From Clostridiales bacterium (GTDB lineage: Bacteria > Bacillota > Clostridia > Oscillospirales > CAG-272): a stretch of 6,987 bases of DNA. Below the pieces are notes generated by a model. The model worked only from the letters and a program-made list of their open reading frames with translations, was not told where the DNA came from and searched no databases. The translations under genes were made by a program, and so were the position numbers. Each line of letters opens with the position of its first letter. Within the stretch, counting starts at the first letter, position 1. Below, in pieces: positions 1 to 6,137 of this stretch. The stretch covers positions 1-6,987 of the forward strand of contig SFNW01000097.1 of the NCBI GenBank assembly GCA_004554105.1, read 5' to 3'.

Positions 1-227
1 CCGCCCCTACGGTTTCGGAGGTTGTTCAGTCCTTTAAGCGATATTCAACCGTTGCGTATGCTAAACTGGTCAGCAAAGGGGTTTTACCGCCGTTTGAAAA
101 GCAAATTTGGCAACGCTCTTTTCACGACCACATTATTCGGAATCGCGACGACTACGAAAAGATTGAAAAGTATATATACGATAATCCGATGCGCTGGCAA
201 TACGACTGCTTTTATGCAGAAGATTGA
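1..227 (+). CDS. IS200-like / RAYT-type transposase, C-terminal fragment cut by the window edge
   Basis: Reading from base 3 gives 74 codons and a TGA at 225-227; the start lies left of the window. The fragment contains WQRSFHDHIIRN (fragment residues 36-47) and YIYDNPMRWQYD (57-68). These match the C-terminal signature of the Y1 (HUH, single-tyrosine) transposases related to IS200 and the REP-associated tyrosine transposases, where a W-Q-x-x-x-x-D-H-x-I-R-N stretch is followed by Y-I-x-x-N-P. The catalytic tyrosine would be expected in the helix around SFKRYSTVAY (residues 10-19), probably Tyr14 or Tyr19. The HUH histidines would lie upstream, so activity cannot be judged. It converges on the minus-strand operon, and its DNA is more AT-rich than the operon (about 38% GC over bases 121-240), consistent with separate ancestry. 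Family call is fairly firm; the choice between RAYT and an IS200-like element is not. Confidence 0.75.
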   Translation, partial: APTVSEVVQSFKRYSTVAYAKLVSKGVLPPFEKQIWQRSFHDHIIRNRDDYEKIEKYIYDNPMRWQYDCFYAED

Positions 228-230
228 ATA

Positions 231-270
231 CAAAAATTCCCGACAGGGCTGAATCCTGCCGGGAATTTTT
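231..270 (-). terminator. Rho-independent terminator after pncB (possibly bidirectional)
   Basis: Bases 232-247 and 255-270 form a 16-bp stem with a 7-base loop (248-254). The single imperfect pair, 243 with 259, is A-C in plus-strand RNA but U-G in minus-strand RNA, so the structure is unbroken only for transcripts of the minus-strand operon. Read on the minus strand, the stem ends in UUUUU, 11 bases past the pncB stop. On the plus strand it also ends in a U-run and begins 4 bases past the transposase stop, so it may end both converging transcripts. An alternative reading is a transposon-end or REP-type palindrome, given the neighbouring transposase. Confidence 0.85.
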
Positions 271-281
271 ATTGCGTTGCT

Positions 282-1733
282 TTACTTATTTCCCTTTTTG
301 AGAAGCTCCTGCTTGATGTCCCAGAGCTTCTGCGAGAGGTCGACGTAATAGTTATGCGGGTTCTCGAAGCGCTTGACCTCGTCCCAGAGCGTGTCGACTT
401 CCTTGGCGCAGTAGTCGCGGATTTCGCTCGTCGATGGGGAAGTGTAGACGCACTTGCCGCCGAGGAATACCGGCACCTGAAGCTCGCGCACGGTGTAGTC
501 GGTCACGGTCTTGCGCTTCCAGGTGTAGTCGGGGTCGAACAGCTCAATCGGCTGCGTGCCGTCGACAACCTCGTCGTATACCGTGATGTAGTCGGCAATC
601 GCCTTGCCGTTTTCCTTGTCGAACAGGCGATAAACCTTCTTGTAGTGAGGGTTGGTAATCTTCGCCGCGTTCTCGCTGATTTTGATTTTCGGCACGATGG
701 TGCCGTCGGCATTCTCGCGCGCGCAGAGCTTGTAGACGCCGCCGAAGACAGGTGCGCTCTTTGCGGTAATCATGCGCTCGCCGACGCCGAAGGCGTCGAC
801 CGCCGCGCCCTGCCGAATCAGCGCGAGAATAATATCCTCGTCGAGCGAGTTGGAGGCGACGATTTTGCATTCGGTCAGTCCCGCGTCATCGAGCATCTTG
901 CGCGCTTTCTTCGACAGATAGGCAATGTCGCCCGAGTCAAGGCGAATCGCGCACTTCGTAATGCCCTTCGGCAGAAGCACTTCCTTGAATACGCGGATTG
1001 CATTCGGCACGCCGCTCTTCAAGGTGTTGTAGGTGTCGACGAGCAGCGTCGCGTTGGTCGGATACAACTCGCAGTAGGTCTTGAACGCCTCGTATTCGCT
1101 GTCGAACATCTGCACCCAGGAGTGCGCCATCGTGCCGGTCGCCGGCACGCCGAAATCGCGGTCGGTAATCGTGCAGGCAGTTGCCGCGCAGCCGCCGATA
1201 TAGGCTGCGCGCGCACCGAGATACGCGCCGTCCGCGCCCTGCGCACGGCGGCTGCCGAACTCGGAGATTGCGCGTCCCTTTGCGGCGCGGACGATGCGGT
1301 TTGCCTTGGTGGCAATCAGCGACTGGTGGTTGATCGTCAGCAGCAGATAGGTCTCGATAAACTGCGCCTCTGCGGCGGGCGCACGCACCGTGACGATCGG
1401 CTCGCCCGGGAAAATCGGCGTGCCCTCGGGAACGGCATAGATGTCGCCCGTAAAGCGGAAGGTTTTCAGTTTTTCGAGAAACGCCTCGTCAAAAACATTC
1501 TTGCTTCTGAGATAGGCGATGTCCTCCTCGGTGAAGTGAATGTTGTTGATGTATTCGATGAGCTGTTCCAGTCCCGCCGCAATCGCGAAGCCGCCGCCGT
1601 CGGGAACATCGCGGAAGAACATATCGAAATAGGTGATGTTGTCCGCCATGCCCGCACGGTAATAGCCGTTTGCCATCGTCAGCTCATAGTAGTCGCAGAG
1701 CATGGTGAAATTCTGTCTTTTTCCGGTTTGCAT
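282..1733 (-). CDS. pncB: Nicotinate phosphoribosyltransferase
   Basis: A 483-residue cytoplasmic enzyme that joins nicotinate to PRPP, with ATP hydrolysis, to give nicotinate mononucleotide, the entry step of the Preiss-Handler NAD salvage pathway. Numbering from the ATG at 1733, visible family motifs are LCDYYELTMANGY near the N-terminus, EFGSRRAQG (158-166), GTMAHSWV with the conserved histidine that is phosphorylated in the family (His204), IRLDSGD (263-269) and FGVGERM (315-321) for phosphoribosyl/PRPP binding. Length fits the Gram-positive type. An in-frame TTG at 1742 would overlap the upstream GH13 stop and lies only 2 bases after the AAAGGA at 1745-1750; the ATG at 1733 lies 11 bases after it and is preferred. 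The gap to the GH13 gene is then 5 bases, implying translational coupling. It is the last gene before the terminator. No sign of damage. Confidence 0.95.
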   Translation of the reverse strand: MQTGKRQNFTMLCDYYELTMANGYYRAGMADNITYFDMFFRDVPDGGGFAIAAGLEQLIEYINNIHFTEEDIAYLRSKNVFDEAFLEKLKTFRFTGDIYAVPEGTPIFPGEPIVTVRAPAAEAQFIETYLLLTINHQSLIATKANRIVRAAKGRAISEFGSRRAQGADGAYLGARAAYIGGCAATACTITDRDFGVPATGTMAHSWVQMFDSEYEAFKTYCELYPTNATLLVDTYNTLKSGVPNAIRVFKEVLLPKGITKCAIRLDSGDIAYLSKKARKMLDDAGLTECKIVASNSLDEDIILALIRQGAAVDAFGVGERMITAKSAPVFGGVYKLCARENADGTIVPKIKISENAAKITNPHYKKVYRLFDKENGKAIADYITVYDEVVDGTQPIELFDPDYTWKRKTVTDYTVRELQVPVFLGGKCVYTSPSTSEIRDYCAKEVDTLWDEVKRFENPHNYYVDLSQKLWDIKQELLKKGNK

Positions 1734-1738
1734 TTTGC

Positions 1739-3619
1739 TCAAAGTCCTTTCTGATTTGCCTGGATCATGCGGAAGCCGCAGGGTTGAATTTCGCCCTCGC
1801 CGCTGCCGGTTTCGCCGCTTATGAGGTCCTCCCAGCTTTCCCCGAAGTCAAAGCGAATGGGGAAGGAGGCGAGGTTGACCGCGATATGAATCGTCTCGTT
1901 CTCGTCGGAACGGGTAAAGGCGAACAGCCCGCAGTCATGTGCCGTTACCTTGAAGTCGCCGCCCGCAAATGCGGAATGCTCGCGCCGCAGCTTGCCGAGT
2001 GCGCGGTAGTGCTCGAGCAGCCCCGCGTCCTCTCTGCCCCAGGGGAAGGGCATACGGCAGAAGGGGTCACGGTAGCCCTCAATCCCCGCTTCGTCGCCGT
2101 AAAAGACCGACGGGAAGCCGTAGAGCGTGTATTGCAGGACGCTTGCGAGCTTGAGTTTGGCAATGCCGACGCTGCGTTCTTCTTCGCTCATACGGGTATT
2201 TGCAAGCTCGTCGTTTGACAGCCCCTCGGGGTCTCTGCCCGCCAGCGCGGTGAGAATGCGCTCGGTGTCGTGCGTGCCGAGAATGTTCATCAGGCAGTCG
2301 CAGACCGCGCGCGGATAGGAGGAGTAGATTTCGGTCACGGTGTTATAGAGCATCGTGCAGTCGCCGCTGCGCAGATAGCCGACAATCGCGTTTTTCAGCG
2401 GGTAGTTCATGACGCTGTCGAGCTGCCTGCCGCGCAGATAGCGCCGCCGTGCGCCGTAGGAGACCTTCTCCGCGGCGTTCTCCCAAACCTCGCCGACAAT
2501 CAGCGCATCGGGGTCAGCCGCCTTGACGACCTCACGCAGACGGTCGAGAAAATCGTCGGTCAGCTCGTCGGCAACGTCAAGCCGCCAGCCGCTTGTCCCC
2601 GCCTCTATGTAGCGCGCGCAAACGCCGCGCTGTCCGACGAAGAAGTCGCGGCAATCGCGCCCGCGAATATTGAGCTTCGGCAGAATCGGAATGCCCCACC
2701 AGGACTCATACTGCGACGGGAAGCGGATAAAGTGATACCAGTCGTGATAGGGCGAATGCTCGCTCTGATACGCGCCGACCGAATCATAATGCCCGTAGCG
2801 GTTGAAATAGCGGCTGTCGTCGCCGGTGTGGTTGAACACGCCGTCTAAAATGACGCGGATGCCGCGCTCTTTGCATTCGGCAAGCAGGGTATCGAACGCC
2901 GCTCTGCCGCCGAACATCTCGTCGATGACGTCGTAGTCGCCGGTATCGTACTTGTGGTTGGAATGCGCCTTGAAAATCGGGCTGAGATAGATGCAGCCCA
3001 CCGACAGACTGCAGAGATAGTCAAGCTTGTCGATGATCCCCCAAAGGCTGCCGCCGAAGAACTGATTGTTTTTCAGCGGTGCGCCGGGGTAGGGGGCGTA
3101 TTCGGGTCTGCCGTTTTCCCAGTCGGGGTCGAGCCGCGCGTCCTCGCGCACGGGCGTCGGTATTTCGCCTTTGGCAAAGCGGTCGACAAAAATGTGGTAC
3201 ATCGTCGTGCCGTAGAATGTGCGCGGGGTTTCAAAGCCCGGCTCCCAAAGCAGGAGCAGAAACCGTCTGGAGGGGCGCTCGGCAAGCGTGAAATCTACGT
3301 TGTTGACGCTTGCGGTATAGACGGTCTTATAGTTCCGCTCAAAGCGGAATTCATAGTAGAACAGCCCGCCGTACTGCCCCTCGCCGAGTTTGCCGAGGTC
3401 AAGCGAAAAGAGAAACTCGTCGTTTTCGCCGTCGAAGCCCTTGTATTCGGGGAAAAGTTCGCGGTCGCGCTCGCCGTCGGGGGCGATGACCATGCGCGGC
3501 GAGACAAGCTGCAGCTCGCGCGGGATTTGCAGCGTGATTTCAAGAGTGTCTTTTGCAGGAAACGCGTTGATGTCCGACAGGTCGCGCCCGTCGAGGGTTT
3601 TAACGATTTGAATCCGCAT
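1739..3619 (-). CDS. Intracellular GH13 alpha-glucan hydrolase, neopullulanase/cyclomaltodextrinase-like
   Basis: A 626-residue retaining alpha-glucosidic hydrolase with no signal peptide, so cytoplasmic. Residues 1 to about 130 form a beta-rich N-terminal domain as in the CBM34-bearing members (placement by position, not by clear motif). The TIM barrel starts near FYGTTMYHIFVDRF (135-148). All GH13 signatures are present: DGVFNH (259-264), LPKLN (313-317, the MPKLN-type motif typical of subfamily GH13_20), GWRLDVADE (344-352; nucleophile Asp348, Arg346), GEVWE (376-380; acid/base Glu377) and GTHDTER (448-454; stabilising Asp451). YGDEAG (507-512) and a beta-rich C-terminal domain follow. Lying directly after glgP, it probably cuts short linear or branched dextrins left by phosphorolysis; pullulan or cyclodextrin may not be its real substrate. 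The ATG at 3619 has a good purine-rich ribosome site 5 bases upstream. Exact substrate and linkage (alpha-1,4, alpha-1,6 or both) cannot be read from sequence. Confidence 0.92.
   Translation of the reverse strand: MRIQIVKTLDGRDLSDINAFPAKDTLEITLQIPRELQLVSPRMVIAPDGERDRELFPEYKGFDGENDEFLFSLDLGKLGEGQYGGLFYYEFRFERNYKTVYTASVNNVDFTLAERPSRRFLLLLWEPGFETPRTFYGTTMYHIFVDRFAKGEIPTPVREDARLDPDWENGRPEYAPYPGAPLKNNQFFGGSLWGIIDKLDYLCSLSVGCIYLSPIFKAHSNHKYDTGDYDVIDEMFGGRAAFDTLLAECKERGIRVILDGVFNHTGDDSRYFNRYGHYDSVGAYQSEHSPYHDWYHFIRFPSQYESWWGIPILPKLNIRGRDCRDFFVGQRGVCARYIEAGTSGWRLDVADELTDDFLDRLREVVKAADPDALIVGEVWENAAEKVSYGARRRYLRGRQLDSVMNYPLKNAIVGYLRSGDCTMLYNTVTEIYSSYPRAVCDCLMNILGTHDTERILTALAGRDPEGLSNDELANTRMSEEERSVGIAKLKLASVLQYTLYGFPSVFYGDEAGIEGYRDPFCRMPFPWGREDAGLLEHYRALGKLRREHSAFAGGDFKVTAHDCGLFAFTRSDENETIHIAVNLASFPIRFDFGESWEDLISGETGSGEGEIQPCGFRMIQANQKGL
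1745..1750 (-). promoter_or_regulatory. Ribosome binding site of pncB
   Basis: AAAGGA on the minus strand, inside the last codons of the GH13 gene. It leaves 11 bases to the ATG at 1733 but only 2 to the TTG at 1742, which decides the start in favour of the ATG. Confidence 0.6.
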
Positions 3620-3624
3620 AGAAG

Positions 3625-3634
3625 CCTCTCTCCC
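3625..3634 (-). promoter_or_regulatory. Ribosome binding site of the GH13 gene
   Basis: GGGAGAGAGG on the minus strand, 5 bases before the ATG at 3619. It begins 7 bases downstream of the hairpin at 3642-3672, so that hairpin leaves the site exposed. Confidence 0.7.
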
Positions 3635-3641
3635 TGCACAG

Positions 3642-3672
3642 CCGCGCCTCCGGCGTCATACCGAAGGCGCGG
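3642..3672 (-). other. Intercistronic hairpin between glgP and the GH13 gene
   Basis: Bases 3642-3653 and 3661-3672 form a GC-rich 12-bp stem with a 7-base loop (3654-3660). The only imperfect pair, 3650 with 3664, is C-A on the plus strand but G-U in minus-strand RNA, which points to function in the operon transcript. No U-run follows, so it is not a typical intrinsic terminator. It more likely protects the 3' end of upstream glgA-glgP mRNA or marks a processing site; a REP-like palindrome is an alternative. It lies 9 bases past the glgP stop. Confidence 0.6.
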
Positions 3673-3681
3673 GGCGCAGTG

Positions 3682-6117
3682 TTATTTTTCCATAGGAACT
3701 TTCTTTAAGTGCCAAATCCGCTCTGCGTATTCTTCGATGCTGCGGTCTGCCGCAAATTCGCCCGCTCCGGCGATGTTGTTGAGCGACATCTTGTTCCAGA
3801 GCTTCTGATTCGGGTAGAGCGAGATTGCGCGGTCGTGCGTCGACTTGTAGGATTCAAAGTCGGCAAGGCACATATACGGGTCGGCGACGCCGCTTGCGGC
3901 AATCAGGTAGTCGGCAATGTTCTTGAAACTCTCACCCGCAAAGCCGACCGACAGACGGTCGATGGTGCGACGGAGCGCCGCGCTTCTGTGATAATAGTCG
4001 GCGGCGTGATAGCCCTTGGTCCACAGGTCGTCGACTTCACTGCAGTTGAGACCGAAGATGAACATATTGTCCTTGCCGCACTCGGCGAGCATCTCGATGT
4101 TCGCGCCGTCGAGCGTGCCGATGGTCAGCGCACCGTTGATCATCAGCTTCATGCAGCCCGTGCCGCTCGCTTCCTTGCCGGCGAGCGAAATCTGCTCGCT
4201 GATTTCGGCGGCGGGAATCAGTGCCTCCGCCATGCTGACGCTGTAGTTTTCGAGGAAGACGACGCGCAGCTTTTCGCGGATAATCGGGTCATTCTCGATT
4301 TCCTTGCCGATATAGCAAATCAGCTTGATAATCTGCTTTGCCATCTCGTAGCCCGGCGCGGCTTTCGCGCCGAACAGATAAGTCTGCGGAATGATGTCGA
4401 GGTTCGGATTCTCGCGCAAATCAAGGTAGGTGTTGATGATGTTCAGCGCATTGAGCAGCTGGCGCTTGTACTCATGCAGACGCTTGATTTGCACGTCGAA
4501 AATCGAGTTCGGGTCGATCATCTGACCGGTCGTCTCGCGCAGGTGGTTGGCGAAGGCGACCTTGTTTTCGTGCTTGATTTCGCCAAGGCGCGCAAGCACG
4601 CTTTCGTCGTTTTCAAACTTGCGGAAGTCCTCGAGCTTTCTCGGCTGATGCTTGTACGCATCACCGATGCACTCGTCGATGAGACTCGACAGCTTGGGAT
4701 TCGAGTAGCAGAGCCAGCGGCGGTGCGCAATACCGTTGGTCACGTTGGTGAAGCGCTCGGGGTACATCTTGTAGAAGTCCTTGAACACCGAGTTGACAAG
4801 AATGTCGGAGTGAATCTTCGACACGCCGTTGATGGCGTGCGAGCCGACGACCGCGAGGTTTGCCATGCGGACTCTGCCGCCCCCGAGAATCGCAAGTGCC
4901 GAGACTTTGTCGACATTCGAGGGGAAGTGCTGCCATGCTTCGGCGCAGAAGCGCTTGTTGATTTCCTGAATGATCATGTGCATACGCGGCAGGGTCAGCG
5001 CGAAGAGATTTGCGTCCCAGGTTTCAAGCGCTTCGGGCAGGACGGTGTGGTTGGTGTAGGAAACCGTGTTGACAACCGTGTGCCATGCGTCCTCCCACGA
5101 ATAGTGGTAGTCGTCGAGCAGAATGCGCATTAGTTCGGGAATGCAGAGCGTGGGGTGCGTGTCGTTGATGTGAATCGCGACCTTGTCCGAGAGATTTGCC
5201 AGCGTGCCGTAAACCGCGAGGTGGTCGCGCAGAATGCTCTGTACCGATGCGCTGACGAGGAAATACTGCTGCTTCAGGCGGAGCAGTTTGCCCTCGGTGT
5301 GGTTGTCGGAGGGGTAGAGCACCTTGGAGATGGTCTCCGCATCGGTGCTTTCCTTGAGTGCCTGCGCGTACTGTCCCTGTGTGAAAAGCGACATATTGAA
5401 GTTGGTGATGTCGCGCGCCTTCCAGAGGCGGAGACGGTCGACGCCGTTGCTGTCCGCGCCCGAAATCATCATGTCGTAGGGAACGGCTTCAACCTCGTCG
5501 CAGTCCTTGTAGGCGATGTTGCAGTGCCCGTTCGACCACTCCTCAACGACTCTGCCGCCGAAGCGGACATGGAAGGTGCGGTCGGTGCGCGGAATCAGCC
5601 AGACCTCGCCGCCGGGCAGCCAGATGTCGGGCAGCTCGACCTGCAGTCCGTCGATAATCTTCTGCTTGAACAGACCGTACTCGTAGCAGATGGAAAAGCC
5701 GGTCGCGGGATAGTCGAGCGAGGCGAGCGAGTCCATAAAGCAGGCGGCGAGACGGCCGAGACCGCCGTTGCCGAGCCCCGCGTCGGGCTCCAGCTCGTAA
5801 AGCTCGGCGATGTCGAAGCCGAAGTGCTTCAGCGCAAGACGGTACTCCTCGACCAGTCCGAGGTTGTGCAGATTGGTCTTGAGCGACCTGCCGAGCAGAA
5901 ACTCCATGCACATATAATAGACGCGCTTGGATTCGGTCTTGTTGACCTGCTCTTTGAAGTGCTTGCGCTTCTCGGTGAGAATATCCTTGACGGTCATCGC
6001 CGTCGCCTTGTACATCTGCTCGGGCGAAGCGTCCTTCGGCGCGCAGCCGAAGTATCTCGACAGCTTGCTTTCGAGTTTTTCCTCCACCGCCTTGACTTCT
6101 TTGGAATTGCTGTTCAT
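3682..6117 (-). CDS. glgP: Glycogen/maltodextrin phosphorylase
   Basis: An 811-residue cytoplasmic GT35 enzyme that uses phosphate to release glucose-1-phosphate from non-reducing ends of alpha-1,4-glucans, with pyridoxal phosphate as cofactor. Seen in order: EFLLGRSL (72-79), the glycine-rich GLGNGGLGRLAACFMDSLA (114-132), INDTHP (317-322), TNHTVLPEALE (355-365), TNVTNGIAHRRWL (457-469), KRLHEYKRQLLN (545-556) of the phosphate/cofactor region, and SGTGCMKLMINGALTIGTLD (651-670), in which Lys657 is the cofactor lysine. Length matches bacterial phosphorylases (about 800-830). The short N-terminus lacks the phospho-serine control segment of animal enzymes. Cys655 stands where the well-studied family members have Asn (GTGNMK). 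The ATG at 6117 follows the glgA stop by 20 bases. The alternative, a phosphorylase mainly for maltodextrin, is less likely because it follows glgA directly. Confidence 0.97.
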   Translation of the reverse strand: MNSNSKEVKAVEEKLESKLSRYFGCAPKDASPEQMYKATAMTVKDILTEKRKHFKEQVNKTESKRVYYMCMEFLLGRSLKTNLHNLGLVEEYRLALKHFGFDIAELYELEPDAGLGNGGLGRLAACFMDSLASLDYPATGFSICYEYGLFKQKIIDGLQVELPDIWLPGGEVWLIPRTDRTFHVRFGGRVVEEWSNGHCNIAYKDCDEVEAVPYDMMISGADSNGVDRLRLWKARDITNFNMSLFTQGQYAQALKESTDAETISKVLYPSDNHTEGKLLRLKQQYFLVSASVQSILRDHLAVYGTLANLSDKVAIHINDTHPTLCIPELMRILLDDYHYSWEDAWHTVVNTVSYTNHTVLPEALETWDANLFALTLPRMHMIIQEINKRFCAEAWQHFPSNVDKVSALAILGGGRVRMANLAVVGSHAINGVSKIHSDILVNSVFKDFYKMYPERFTNVTNGIAHRRWLCYSNPKLSSLIDECIGDAYKHQPRKLEDFRKFENDESVLARLGEIKHENKVAFANHLRETTGQMIDPNSIFDVQIKRLHEYKRQLLNALNIINTYLDLRENPNLDIIPQTYLFGAKAAPGYEMAKQIIKLICYIGKEIENDPIIREKLRVVFLENYSVSMAEALIPAAEISEQISLAGKEASGTGCMKLMINGALTIGTLDGANIEMLAECGKDNMFIFGLNCSEVDDLWTKGYHAADYYHRSAALRRTIDRLSVGFAGESFKNIADYLIAASGVADPYMCLADFESYKSTHDRAISLYPNQKLWNKMSLNNIAGAGEFAADRSIEEYAERIWHLKKVPMEK

Positions 6118-6129
6118 GTTTGCTTGGTT

Positions 6130-6135
6130 CTCCTT
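6130..6135 (-). promoter_or_regulatory. Ribosome binding site of glgP
   Basis: AAGGAG on the minus strand, starting 2 bases after the glgA TAA. The spacing to the ATG at 6117 is 12 bases, longer than usual; no closer in-frame start exists, so the ATG is kept. Confidence 0.65.
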
Positions 6136-6137
6136 AG

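Noticed and set aside
22..252. Plus-strand open frame of 76 codons at the left edge
   Set aside because: Wrong frame: the frame beginning at base 3 encodes the clear transposase C-terminus, and this one runs on into the terminator hairpin.
354..1754. Long plus-strand open frame (466 codons) opposite pncB
   Set aside because: Its protein is Arg/Ala/Val-rich with no recognisable motif and it lies wholly antisense to a well-conserved enzyme. It is open because the GC-rich gene avoids TTA, CTA and TCA codons.
2270..2848. Plus-strand open frame opposite the GH13 gene
   Set aside because: Antisense to the catalytic barrel, whose motifs are all intact on the minus strand.
3620..3681. Possible promoter or terminator in the glgP-GH13 gap
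   Set aside because: No -10/-35 pair is apparent and the hairpin lacks a U-run, so neither call is supported.
2954..3808. Plus-strand open frame spanning the glgP/GH13 gap
   Set aside because: It runs antisense through two conserved genes and the hairpin at 3642-3672; composition is that of a shadow frame.
3709..5133. Long plus-strand open frame (474 codons) opposite glgP
   Set aside because: Antisense shadow of glgP; no family motif or ribosome site supports it.
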